DNA of 64,000 bases, taken from Psococerastis gibbosa (taxonomy: Eukaryota; Arthropoda; Insecta; Psocodea; Psocidae). Below are positions 10,320-21,415 of this stretch, piece after piece (position 1 is the stretch's first letter; each line of letters starts with the position of its first letter). A program made the position numbers and the translations under genes. The stretch lies in contig OZ020486.1 of NCBI GenBank assembly GCA_963971405.1, positions 8,889,419-8,953,418 of the forward strand. The letters run 5' to 3'. The notes beneath the pieces are model-generated. The model was not told the DNA's origin, ran no database searches, and saw only the letters and a list, made by a program, of their open reading frames with translations.

Positions 10320-12907
10320 GAGTGCGTGAATCCCAGCCCTCAGCAGATTTACGACTACTTTAGAACCTGGAGAGAGCTAGCCAACCTCACTTCAGCAATA
10401 AGCGACGTATTCGGAAAATCGTTCATGTTCTTCACAATCTTTGGCTACTCTCTAAGCATGTCTTGTTGGTATCTACTAGCTCTGGATGTAGGAGAATTCA
10501 AGTCGAATTTGATCTTGAGCATATTAGTAACATATTATTACACTCGACTGCCAGAAACATGTCATGTAACTACCGAAAAGGTAAGCTAACGGTCTACGAT
10601 CAGGCTATCGGAAAATTCAAAAGTACGCGAAACCGTTTAGGAGTAAACACGTGAAACTCAATATTCGAACAGGGAGATTCAGAACTGACCATTCAGCGTC
10701 TGGCCCGGTAATATTGCCGTACAATAATACCTTAATCAGCGGTGAAGTAAGGTTCGTGAAATTAAGCACTCGATATTAACATTTCCATGATCTCTGTATT
10801 GTACACACACTCCTACTCCTATCATAACAGTCCGCTCGTACCACGCAGGGTACCAACTTATATCCATTCAGCACTGACCTACTTTAAGTTCATACAAACT
10901 ACATACCACACCCATACCAAACCACACAGGGAGTAAAAAACGAAAACGAAACAATTTTAATTAGCATTTTCGATTCTAAATAGGCCTAATCTTCTTTTAC
11001 AATTTTAATCCCAGGATAAGTTAATAATTAATTGCATAGTTGGCCAGCAGGCTTTTAGCTTGGAGGCAACCTTAGATGTGAATGGTGTAGTCCGCACTTC
11101 TCCCTGTAGTAAAACATCGCGACCAGTTGGGAATTGTGTGTTTGTTGTACCTCACTTTGAAGTTCCTAGAGTTCTATATAGGAGAGATCATGGCCGTAGC
11201 TGGGGTCCCCCCCCCCCCCAAATGAAATGGCTTGACACTAAATAGAATCGGATTTTGGGAGGAAAACTAAAAACTAAAATGTAATATCCATTGCAATTTT
11301 GTATTTTTGCAACCCCCCCCCCCCCCCCGAAAGAAAATACTAGTTGGGAGAGATGGCGCCCCAAAATCTATCTTTCGAATTCAGATACATTTTTCAATGT
11401 CTGGTCATAGGAGACGTGTAAATTAATGAAGTGGTCCCTGGGTTCAAAAAATATTTTTACCAACCCCAGCTGCTGATATAAATATTAGTGTACAACCCCC
11501 AGGAAAAAAGAGTGCCTTTGATATACAATAATGTTTAAAGGAAATATCACTGAAGATGAAGACCACAGCTGTTGACGAAACTTTTGGAAGTAGGCATTCA
11601 GAATCACCACGACCTTATTCGCCTGTTCCATTATCTTCAGCTGTTAAATGTTTGCGTTAGCTAACTACTTACTTACATGCAATATAGGGACAGACATCCG
11701 TTTTCTAGCAAACCGAAAATGGCAATTCTCTCGTATATTTCGAAAGATATTTATGTTCGTAGGCATACTTACGTGATGAAGCCCATTGCCTCTTGCCCTG
11801 CCAACGACCCCTTGAATTTTCGGACATTATTGGTATCGTTTTCCCAAGAATGTTTTATCACCGGCAAACTGATGCATGTCCTTGATGTCAACCTACACTG
11901 GTTACAAGTGATTACGGGCAAGCTGAGACATGCTTACAATTTACACATTTTCAGTTCCCTTTCTATCCCTTGTTCTGAAAAAGGGTCTTGTACCTTAAAA
12001 ATGGCTCGTTTCCACATAAATGCCGCTCACCATTAACTATGATTTTTTTTTTCCCCATGCTACTTTTTCTGGCCATGCTTCGGTGGGCATGTATTGCAGG
12101 CAGTCAAGGGCCTTCTTAGTTGAGTGTACGAGAGGGCTTTATAGCCCTAACACGCTAGGTTGGCTTAGAAATAAAACAAAAAGCCATTATTTATTTATTT
12201 ATATCTTATTTCACATACCAAAATCACCAATTCTTAAGACAGGTCCCACCATAGTTTGGAAAGAATGGGCATATAAGCAGTGCATGGCAGTATTCCACAG
12301 TGAGACTTTTCAACCGATGATGGGAACTGCCCTTCGTCTAACTAAGTTTAAGGTGTATCGTCCCGTTTACAACGCCCCTGTTCTCAAAGAGAGGCTTGTT
12401 ACACTAAAGATGACTCGTTTTTGGCACAGCCGCTCATCTAAACCATGATTATTCTCATTTACACCATCATACCTTATTTCTGTTCTAGGTTGCTTCATTG
12501 ATGATAAAGGGGATTGCGTCTCATTTGGATACACCTGATGTGACTGCTGATCAGCGAAAAGAACTCATTTGATTTCAGATATCCCACAAAAAAGTTCCTC
12601 CAAAGATAAAGGGTACCGTCCCGTTTACAATGCCCCTGTTCTGAAAGAATACACTAATAATGACTTGTTTTCGGCACAAAGCCGCGCTCCTTTAAACCAT
12701 GATTATTCTCAAATACACCATCATGTCCTATTTCTGTTTTAGATTGCTTCATTGATGATAAAGGGAATTGCGACCCATTTGAATACACCTGATTTGACTC
12801 CTGATCAGCGAATAGAACTCAATAGATTTCAAATATCCCACAAACATTTTCCTCCAAAGATAGAGTTCTTAAGCTTCTTTCCAATGACCCGTTTGTCGTA
12901 CTTAATG
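10320..12907 (+). CDS. Gustatory-receptor-like gene, two internal exons (10320-10580 and 12743-12907), incomplete
   Basis: Insect gustatory receptors are multi-pass ligand-gated cation channels in taste-neuron membranes. Exon 1 (87 codons) has acceptor CATTGCAG and donor AAG|GTAAGC. It encodes QIYDYFRTWRELANLTSAIS, then a hydrophobic membrane segment (FFTIFGYSLSMSCWYLLAL) and ends ETCHVTTEK. Exon 2 (55 codons) has acceptor TGTTTTAG and donor ATG|GTAAGT. It encodes LTPDQRIELNRFQISHK and IEFLSFFPMTRLSYLM. Both exons begin and end in phase 0. The pattern (C..T.E just before an intron, then an L..ELxxFxxQxxH block, then FF......L..M before the last intron) is that of the receptor C-terminal half, where phase-0 introns are conserved. 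The terminal exon with the TYhhhhhQF motif was not found in the next 4 kb, nor were N-terminal exons. The gene may be incomplete or a pseudogene. The family call rests on pattern, not a database match. Confidence 0.55.
11785..11960 (+). repeat. Interspersed repeat family H (copy 1 of 6)
   Basis: Recognised by the shared blocks TTTCGGACATTATT, CCGGCAAACTG or a variant, GATGTCAACCTACAC and ACAAGCTGAGACA. Further copies lie at 22985-23110 (+), 41080-41300 (+), 49445-49610 (-), 55725-55933 (-) and 56455-56560 (+). No coding content. Class unknown. Confidence 0.6.
12058..12206 (+). mobile_element. SINE, 3' part (copy 1)
   Basis: Carries TTCTGGCCATGCTTCGG, GGGCTTTATAGCCCTAA, CGCTAGGTTGGCTTAG and a TTATTTATTTAT tail, as in the fuller copy at 15517-15743. 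The tRNA-derived head is missing. It sits within the receptor intron. Confidence 0.8.
12348..12866 (+). repeat. Tandem duplication of intron plus exon, about 258-bp unit, two copies
   Basis: Unit 1 (12348-12609) and unit 2 (12610-12866) both run from a GTACCGTCCCGTTTACAA-like start through a CCATGATTATTCTCA block into the receptor exon. A third, shorter match to the intronic part (TTGTTCTGAAAAAGG, then ATGGCTCG) is at about 11970-12045, just before a SINE fragment. Confidence 0.75.
12489..12609 (+). pseudogene. Tandem duplicate of receptor exon 2, inactivated
   Basis: Acceptor TGTTCTAG is followed by VASLMIKGIASHLDTPD, which is nearly identical to the intact exon 254 bp downstream. The reading frame stops at TGA (12570-12572), where the intact exon has AGA. 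The copy also loses its 3' part at AAGATA, where the next duplicate unit begins. It could act as a poison exon if spliced in, but is more simply a dead duplicate. Confidence 0.6.
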
Positions 12908-14216
12908 GTAAGTCCAAATAAAATCCATTCAAATTACTTCTTGCCAATTTTATTTTGCGCGTGTTGGCCTGTTCTTACCTACCCTATTATTTATTCATTC
13001 ATAATTAATTTGCTGACATAAGTCATATTATTAATTACTCTATACTAAATGCTGGGCGGGGAGAATCCGGTAGTGTTTAATCGCCTAATCTTCTCTTCTT
13101 AAGATTGTACAGCCCGCAGGAAATTGGTAGCCTTAATTTATTACTTTTAATTTGTTATTTAATTAACTGTTAAGGCCAACTTCCAGCAGGAATTGGCCTA
13201 ACATACAAAGTCATATAATATGAACCAAATTAGTGAATGTGGTGGGCCTTAATCCGCCACTGCCTTCTCCACTGACGTAGTGGTTGGGGTTGCACTGGAG
13301 TGGGGGACCAATCGGCTCACAGTACTTTAATTGGGGAGTCTGCCCATGTAATTGTAAAATATATGAGACGAGTTTTTGAATCCAACCTGTGTGGTTCCTT
13401 CTCTCCATCACCAAGAGCACAACCCTTCCCCGTACGCCGAGTACGAGCGGAAACATTAAATATATTATATATATATATATATATTATTATATATATTAAA
13501 GATTTGGCTCATCAAAGTTGTAGAAGACTACTTCATGCATCATTTTATAAGATATTTTTAATTTTCGAATTTATAGTTTTTAAATATTTTATAAACAATA
13601 ACTTTCCACGTACAATAGATTTTATAAAAAAACTACAATTTCGAAAACTAAAAACACCTTATTATATTATGCATGAAGTAGTCTTCTGCAACTTTGATTA
13701 GCCAAATCTTTAATAACATGCTTAGTTAATTAAATAAAAAATAAAAAGTATTAAATTTTGAGTAACCACATTCCTACGGGCTCTTTAATTATATTACTTA
13801 GATTACATGGATAAATCATATTTTATCCCTTTCAGCACTGACTTTTTTCAGGTTAGTTTTTTTTGTAATACCACGGACCTACACGATCGTGTGCTTGTAA
13901 AATATGGTGCTTCTTTCTTTTGGAGAGCGCCTAGAAGCTATTGTAACAGATTTCTGCCGCTCAGTACGTGTGTGTCCGGTCCTCTCGTGTTTGCAATCAG
14001 TTTCCATCTTTCTTACCACCGCGTGAGATTATTAAGCCTTACAAAATGAATGGGGAGTGACGAACGCCGCCGTGTGGATTGCTACCTGAGGGCTGTACAC
14101 TCTTAAATTAAATTACTTAGATTACTTGGATAAATCGCATTTTATCCAGAGGTCCAAGGGCGGATCCAGTTGAGCAACCAACATTCTTAAGACATTATAT
14201 CCGAAAAATATAAGGC
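12908..14216. other. Non-coding stretch after the receptor exons (outside the MITE at 13495-13714)
   Basis: No terminal receptor exon recognised. It contains a TA-rich run at 13463-13498. The 80- to 133-codon ORFs here have no recognisable content. Confidence 0.35.
13495..13714. mobile_element. 220-bp palindromic MITE
   Basis: Long inverted repeats begin ATTAAAGATTTGGCT and share GTAGAAGACTACTTCATGCA with their complement on the right side. A diverged relative with the same GTTGTAGAAGAC core lies within 51476-51737. No ORF of note. Confidence 0.7.
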
Positions 14217-14400
14217 TGAAAATTGGTCTAGCTAAATGAGAACACTACGCCCGGAAAAGTATGTGGGTTCGAGTCCCCCATTGTCAGAATTTTTGGATCT
14301 GGCAATTTAATACTGTATATTGTATTTGCCGAATACAAGCACTGACCATCAGAAGTAAGGACCTGAATATAGTCTACCTGAATATGCCACAATAAAATAT
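14217..14400 (+). mobile_element. tRNA-like SINE head with tail, single copy
   Basis: TAGCTAAATGAG resembles an A box and GGTTCGAGTCC is a perfect B box of the internal RNA polymerase III promoter, spaced as in a tRNA. The cloverleaf is not convincing and the sequence runs on into an unrelated tail ending in a TA run, so this is a SINE relic rather than a tRNA gene. Confidence 0.45.
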
Positions 14401-15516
14401 ATATATATATTTTTTTTTTGGCATTGTGGGCTCACATACAGCCATGGTGGGAAAATAAATTTTACTGTAAGCCTCAGTCGGATGGAGCTTAGTCGCGAGT
14501 GCTCTTGCTCTTTATACCTCACATTTAACGTGGTAGTTAGAAATTTTAATAAATAGATAAATAGAAAATAAATAGATATCGTTTTATTTGTAATTAATAA
14601 TAATAATACTGTTATGTGCTGAACTTAGGGAGATACCTTATCTCCCCATACACTTTTTTGACACTTTGAATATATCCAGAAAGGTACTTTTTTTTTCTTT
14701 GTATACCAACGTTACACAAATATTTATTATATTTATTATATTATTTATATATTATTAATAATGTTGATGGAGATATCTCGTTTATTTAGCAGGTAGATAG
14801 TGAATTTATTTAAACCGCTAAATTATCTATAGCGTAAATATTTGCCATAATTAATAAATATGCATGATGTTTTCAGGTGTTTTTTGAGTACTTTCAAGTT
14901 TTAAACTCGTTGCGACTGTTGAAAGAAATACCCGAAGAGAATGAGATTTTCTCAAATTCTACAATTTTCTCAAATTCTACAATTTGCTCTAATTCGACTA
15001 TCTGGACTTAGTTCGTTGAATTTTTGCCATATTCTGTCTACAATTATATCTGCAATTGCATTTACAATATCTACAATTATACAAATATCACTTATTACCC
15101 GCACTTTCGCACTTTTGAAGGATTATCTTGCACAGAAAATTGAACAGTACAGTCCAAGCACAGCCTTGCAATAATTTTGATCACGAATACATATCGCTAT
15201 AACAATACTATAGAATAATTATTGGATAATAAATAAATAAAATGTAAAAGGATAATATGTAACTAAAGTAAAACCATAAGTTATACAATACTAAGCAGAC
15301 CCATACGTCCGAAGACTCCATACAGTCCGGTCAAGGTGCATATATAACAATCGCAAAAATTCCGATATAGCTGACTTTTGGTAGAGACACCATTAAAAAT
15401 AATACACCAAAATTCCCCAAAGTTCACATGTCTGATAAAAAAAAAGATATTCAAAGTCAAATGCCATAATTGCCATTTTTTTTTTCTCGTAAACAGTAAG
15501 TTATATCAACAAAAAC
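14401..15516. other. AT-rich non-coding stretch
   Basis: No gene or repeat family recognised. TA- and AATA-rich tracts dominate; a CTCAAATTCTACAAT direct repeat sits at about 14951-14984. Confidence 0.35.
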
Positions 15517-15743
15517 GTAGCTCAGTAATAAAATGATACGGACTCCGACTTTCACCCGAAAGGTTGTTGGTTCGAGTCCCACACTGGCTACATTTTCTGG
15601 CCATGCTTCGGAGGGCATGTAAAGCAGGCGGTCCCGAGCCTACCTAGTTGAGTGCAAGATAGGGCTTTATAGCCCTAACTCCGCTAGGTTGGCTTAGTAA
15701 TTGAAACAATAAAAAGCCCATTTATTTATTTATTTATAAAATG
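15517..15743 (+). mobile_element. tRNA-derived SINE, fullest copy (copy 2)
   Basis: Starts GTAGCTCAGTAATAAA (A-box-like), then TTTCACCCGAAAGGTTG, the B box GGTTCGAGTCCC, a body with GGCCATGCTTCGGAGGGCAT and GGGCTTTATAGCCCTAACTC, and ends in an AAAAGCC(ATTT)n-like tail. Related copies: 26184-26400, 12058-12206, 55600-55712. Transcribed, when active, by RNA polymerase III and mobilised by LINE machinery. Confidence 0.88.
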
Positions 15744-16344
15744 AAGACCATAAAAGTGGCTATTTACAAAATGTGCCTTATTTTTTTTTTCTACAATAGT
15801 CCTAGAAATAGTTGTAAACACCTGCCTTTATTGTTCTCAAGGGATGTACATTAAGTTGGGCCGAAAAATATTTTTTTTTTTAAGTTTTAATAGAGCGAAA
15901 AAATTTACGAATTATATATAAGCCTAAAAAATAAATATATTTTTAAAATCGGTTGACTCTTGACTTCTTTCAGTCACGCTTAAAGGTTCAAAGGTTTGAC
16001 AAAAATTGAAAAAAATTCCATTTTTGCGATAATCTCCTTAATGTACGTATGAATTTGATATTCTCGTAGCATAATAACTTATAACGTCTTGAAATAGAGC
16101 CTAAAAACATTGTGTTTTAATTTTTCTTATTTATTAGTAGATATCTTCCGGTCGGTCGTGAGAATGGAATGTCAAATTCAAAACCCAGTGTTCCTTTTTC
16201 TCAAGGATGTTTATTGTTAAAAACGCTTTTTCAAATGTAGAGCCAGTCTCTAAAATTTGTAAATCTAAATAATCATGTAATTTTTGAAAATCATAATTTG
16301 TCCATAATTCCACCAGAAGACTTTCAAATTAATAACAAAATAAA
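15744..16344. other. Non-coding stretch
   Basis: AT-rich with poly-T runs. Nothing recognised. Confidence 0.3.
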
Positions 16345-16574
16345 AACAGGGAGACTCAGATGGTCATGTTGAAAGAATGGATGGGTCTAGAGTGCCTAAG
16401 AAGGTATAGAACATTGATTTAGAAGTCAGAGAGTATTGGGAGGGTGACGTTAGTGATGACCCACGGAAGTACAACGTTCCTAAGTGTAGGAAAAAGGTAG
16501 CGTCAAGAGACAAGTGGCGGAATGAGGTGGTTGCAGTGGCCAAGGTTATAAATGATCTGAGCCAAGTAAAATAA
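16345..16574 (+). pseudogene. Non-LTR retrotransposon C-terminal tail remnant
   Basis: A frame reads GHVERMDGSRVPKKV then a stop, then EYWEGDVSDDPRK and SRDKWRNEVVAVAK. HVERM...RVPKK followed by a DKWR block is the standard end of many non-LTR ORF2 proteins. A stop interrupts it. Confidence 0.55.
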
Positions 16575-18483
16575 CTGGTCAGCAACATGACTGCCAGCCC
16601 CATTCTCCTCCTTCCGATGAAGGCAAGGTGCCCGCACTAGGGTGGGGTGGACCCCTTTCGGTGTTATGATTTTTATTTGTGTAATGCGAGTGTGAATGAA
16701 AACAAGCAGCTCAGCTTTGCCGTTTACAGATTAACTTAACAGCTAACATCTGAAATAGGATTAAATTGTTTGTAATAAACCCCCGAGGTGTCTCTTGGCT
16801 CAATTAAAAGCATGTAACTTATCAGCTATTAACGCGCATTTGATTCAATAGTTTTAAACAAGAGTGCAAAAGTGCGGGAAATTCAAATTAATAAATTGAT
16901 CCTCGGCTATATTTTAGGTGAGTTTCTTTATTATTTTCCCATTAACTTTAGACAAATTATTCTTAATATATTAAAAAATTAAAATCTGTGCACTTTAATG
17001 TTTATTTGTATTTCCTTCCATTATAAAACTATGCTACTGTACCAAATCGACAATAATTTATTAATTTGAATTTACGCGCATTCTGCACACTTTTTTTTTT
17101 TAAATTGAATCAATGCGTATAAGTTGATAACTTTTAATACTGTCCTGTCACGCGACACATCGGGGTTTACTGAGAAAAAGTTTATCTTATTTCCAGTATT
17201 CAGTTAATTTGTAAGCGGTATAGTGGGACTGCAGATTATGTTGGGGGTTTGGCTCTGAAATTTTCTGAGTTGTTGAATGTTGACCGTAGGCGTCACACAC
17301 ATAAACAAAAAAAATATCACATTCCGCTCTAAAAAAAAACATCACAGCGTTGACTTTGTACACTATGGCGAACAACTGTCACTGCCATAAAAACAACCCA
17401 GTCACATTCCATGTAAAAACAAAAAAAAAAAAAAAAAAACAATCTCCACAAAGCAATATTTACGATGACATCATAAACGAAATGAAAATAATGGAAACAT
17501 TTTTTCCAAAGTATCAATGTACATAATTCCTTACGCGGAAAGGGATGGAATAAAATGTCTCCAACCCCCAATCAAGTCGTTGCCCCCCACCTGTCTTGGC
17601 TTAACGAGCAAAGGATCCGGATTCTTGAAATACAATCCTTTGGGATTGGAGGGGGTGAGCTGACTTGGAAAATCCTCGACGATGAAAAATGTTACACAGG
17701 CTATAACTACACTCTACTTATCTCTACCCTTATTATTTTTCTTTCTATAAGTTTTTGCCGGGGAGGGAGAAATCCTTGCAGTCACAGTTTCCCATAATGG
17801 CGGATAGGCTATCTATGTATCTATGGGAGAGATCCTCATTCAGGCCAAGAAATTTTTGAACTTCTCGTGTCGCCTGCCACGCCTTTTCCGGCCAATCAGA
17901 GTATGTCTTGGTCGCTTCTAAATAGCAAAAAGGATAACGTAGCTCCAAGGCGATTGGTCAAAAGAAGCTATGCCACTGGCCGAATGCTCTAATTGGTTGA
18001 AGAAGGCGTCGCAGACGGCAACAGAAAGTCAACCCTTGGCGAGAAGGAATGTTCCATCTCTCCTTTATAGAACTCCAGTGAGAGACACCCCACATAGAGA
18101 CATAGAGAACTCAAGTCATGCCAAATGCCCAAATGGAACCAGACTGTCGTGTCAATAGATGAAAAGCAGATGAAATAGTGAGTGCGCTAAAATGGCGGAA
18201 TCTCCGGGACCTCCCAACAAAAGGCTCGGGTAGGGAAGAATTCTATTTATTTTATATATGGTATGGAAGCTGTATTCTCCAATATTACGTGAAAGCTTAA
18301 GGATGGCGCTTTCTACCGGGTTGGGGATAAATTCAATGATTGTTCATTCTCACTACACGGTTTTTTTTAAAACTTTATAGGTGTCTGCGGACACTTTAAG
18401 GGGAAAATATTGGAAGAAAACAGATAGGGACAAAATACAGAGGCTTTGAACTCAAATTTCAGCCTTTTTGTGATTACTCACTA
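16575..18483. other. Non-coding stretch
   Basis: No gene recognised. The overlapping 60-80 codon ORFs around 17200-18160 show no motif. A poly-A tract lies at 17420-17440. Confidence 0.35.
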
Positions 18484-18917
18484 GGCCGCTATTCCATCTG
18501 TCATTAATCCGTCATTTGTGCATCAACAATTGTTGAGATTTTTGTTTTAAGGAGACTATTATGTAGATACTTAACTTATCTATTATAAATTAAGCTATGA
18601 TATGGGAGAGACTTATTATTGAATGACTGAATGAATGAATGTTATAATGTTAAAAATTGTTGAGACAATTATACATTCGTCAAGTACAATACAAAATAAA
18701 AATACATATCATTTTAAAGCACACAGTATACCTAAACTACCTATCCTGATAAAAGTAGACCTTCATTTCATGACATACCTAAAGATCTGTTAAAGGTCAG
18801 AGAGAGAGGTATAAGCTTTCCTTATAAGGATTTCCTTAACCTTCTGCCTAAATGCGTTTGGCAATGCACTGGTTATTGATGCACAAATGACGGATTATTG
18901 ACAGATGGAATGGCCCC
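18484..18917. mobile_element. Harbinger-like MITE, 434 bp
   Basis: The left end has ATTCCATCTGTCATTAATCC and GTCATTTGTGCATCAA; the right end has the complement (TTGATGCACAAATGAC). Flanks are CTA and TTA, a 3-bp duplication with one mismatch. A GAATGAATGAATG microsatellite sits in the middle. It ends GGCC...GGCC like the other MITEs here. Confidence 0.65.
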
Positions 18918-18932
18918 TTATATTATATACAG

Positions 18933-18938
<6 letters not shown>

Positions 18939-18966
<28 letters not shown>
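18939..18966. repeat. (TA)n microsatellite
   Basis: Perfect TA dinucleotide run, followed by TAGCTATATATAGCT. Confidence 0.9.
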
Positions 18967-18967
<1 letters not shown>

Positions 18968-20764
18968 CTATATATAGCTTCAGCGCGCGGGCCCATAGAG
19001 TTATCCCCCCCCCCCACATGCACCCACACTATAATATGTGACGCTACTCAATTTGGGCAATGTACTGTCATATGAGTTATAACTATTAATTTTACTTACT
19101 TACTTACTGGGCCCCCGGCCAATGGCCCTATCTACGCTCCTACACTTGCAGCGGATACATTATTACCGCGTATGAAAACCAGTATGAAAATTTGTAGGGG
19201 GCAACCGGGGGGTTGGAAGGGAAAACAAACATGGGGGGCACGAATTTATTGGGGGTCCCTGTTTTACCCCATGGGGACGACTGACAAACCGTCCATCATT
19301 GGACTCTTGGGGCACTGCCAGTTCCCCCCCCCCCTCCACCAATTCTCTTCCTACATTCAAAACTTGGGCCGGAACCTTGCGGCTAAGTATCTTAGAACCC
19401 CGTTCCAAGTTCTAGCCGCAATTTGCTCGAGCCCGCCATGGTTCTCATTGTGTGCAATCTTGGAAACCATACCTGCATATGTTGCAGTACTGCTGCGCTA
19501 TAGCTGACTTAAGTTATGCTCAATTGTGAAATTTTATAATAATAACGGGGTTATGTAATTGTTGTAAATTAATCTTCGGTTAGTATAGTAGTTGTTAGTA
19601 GATAACAAAACCACGATTCGCCCAACTTGTTGTCACGAGTATTATGGTAAATACATACCGTACTAGTATATTTATTTTTTATTAATTTAAATAATGTTAT
19701 TATTACTGTAGGCCTATTTCCTATTTATACACATCAGTACGTATAAGACAGTTCACAGTAGTGTAACGAAGAGGGCGATGGGCCCGTCTCGTGCGCCACA
19801 TAGCCTAGGGGCACCAAATTGGACAAAAAATAGTTAACATGTATAAAACTTAACAAAAAAAAATTAAAACTACTATAATTAAACATTTACAAATACCACA
19901 ACATAGACCTACCGTAATTGTTTGAATTTCATTGTAGGGGGTTTATTAAAGCAGCAGCCAACCTGCAATAGTGTTGGTATATAAACTTTCTGACACTTTC
20001 TCTGTCAACACGCCACATGTGAGAGGTCTTCTTTTGAATGGAAATTAATTTATAAAAAACTATTTATGAATGGCAATGTCTTAAGAGAGGCTGTGCTCTC
20101 TTTTGTCCAGCCCCGCCCCGTCCATTAAGTATATATTATATTATTATTTAGTGGGTTAAGCTGACATAGTTCTGGCAATACTTCGGAGGACAGGCCCGGG
20201 CAAAACTATAATAAAATGCATGAAAACCGGTTTTTCATGTAGATTTCAGCGCGCACGTTGACTTATTAAAATTGTATCTCGAATGCTCAGTTAATCCAGT
20301 TAATTCACGTAGAACTGAAGATGTCGTTCGGATGTACACGCACACGGCCCACAGCCCATCCACAGCATCATCAACAGCATCATCAACATCATCATCATCA
20401 TCATCATCATCTGACTCTCAAGCAGAGTTATAGAGAGTTCAGCTCAAATAAATGATTAAAATAATATAATTTTCATTCTTTAATCCGAGTTCAAGACACC
20501 CCAAAGTTTCAATAACGGAAACCATCAACGATCTTGTTAAGTCGCATTGGTAGTTGGTGCGCGCTCATATAAAGTTGGCCATAGAATTGCCAGAGTTATA
20601 CAATAGCAAAGGTCTTAATCAGAACTCGGAGTGCCCTTGCCATTAATCACCAAAGGATTCAAACTTGGACAATTACTTAGCAACTCTCTGCGCCAAGTCT
20701 AAGCTGGCTCAGCAAAGTGTCACCAAAGAAGGCCATCATAAGGTCCTTAGCCCAGGCATGATCC
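18967..20764. other. Non-coding stretch with C-runs and a (CAT)n microsatellite
   Basis: No gene recognised. (CAT)n at about 20367-20411. C-run near 19006-19015. The ORFs at 19163-19507 lie in G/C-homopolymer-rich sequence and look spurious. Confidence 0.35.
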
Positions 20765-21407
20765 CATTGGCGTAAGTAGGGGGTCCTGGGGGGCTTAGCC
20801 CTCCCCCCCCCAGCGGCACCCATAGCCCCCCCCCCCCAGGATTTGAAGTCATTATGGATGCGAAAGGCATAGGACGTCATGAACAAAAATCAGCATGTTG
20901 ACCAAGTACTTTCATAAAAATATATTACTCATAATGCTTAAAATTCCAATATTTCAGACCTATTTTTTCAAACATTTTCTTCGGGGGAGACCCCCGGGGC
21001 CCCCTCAGTGGAAGGTTTGCTCGTCGGTAAAATCTCAACTTTATTGCTTGCAAAATACGCAAAACCTCACAAATGTGGGCCCATTTATCAATTTTTTTCC
21101 TCCGGGGGATACCGCAGGGCCCCCCTTTCCCCAGGGTATAATATGCGTAAAACCTCACTAATTTGGGCCTATTTATCAATTGTTTTTCTTCGGGGGAGAC
21201 CCCCGGGTCTCCCTTTCTCCACGGTATAATATTCGCAAAACCTCAATAATTAGTCCATTATGTCCATTTTTTCTCCCCCGGGCCCCCCGTTGTCCTGGGT
21301 ATAATTTGCGTAAGCCCTCACTAATTTGGGCCTATTTATCAATTTTTTTCCTCCATGGATCAAAGTCTTGGGGTCCTAAAGCCCCTTCAAGTGAATTTAC
21401 GCCAATG
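20765..21407. mobile_element. hAT-like element containing a minisatellite
   Basis: Ends CATTGGCGTAAG and TTACGCCAATG. Flanks CATGATCC (20757-20764) and TATGATCC (21408-21415) match at 7 of 8 bases, consistent with an 8-bp duplication. Inside, about four tandem units of 76-90 bp begin CGTAAAACCTCACTAATTTG or a close variant (near 21054, 21143, 21233, 21309), each with a G/C-rich CCCCCGGGG block. A related unit occurs at 50876-51020. Confidence 0.65.
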
Positions 21408-21415
21408 TATGATCC

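Noticed and set aside
12020..12448. 142-codon plus-strand ORF
   Set aside because: Runs through a SINE fragment into duplicated intron sequence; not a gene.
13807..14049. Terminal exon of the gustatory-receptor-like gene
   Set aside because: It has an acceptor-like TTTTTTCAG, but the translation lacks the TYhhhhhQF end expected of the family.
14217..14290. tRNA gene
   Set aside because: B box is perfect, but the acceptor and anticodon stems do not pair convincingly; treated as a SINE head.
15517..15600. tRNA gene
   Set aside because: The same head recurs in front of a shared non-tRNA body with a tail, so it is a SINE.
19163..19507. Overlapping 81- and 111-codon ORFs
   Set aside because: Caused by G/C homopolymer-rich sequence on both strands; no recognisable domain.
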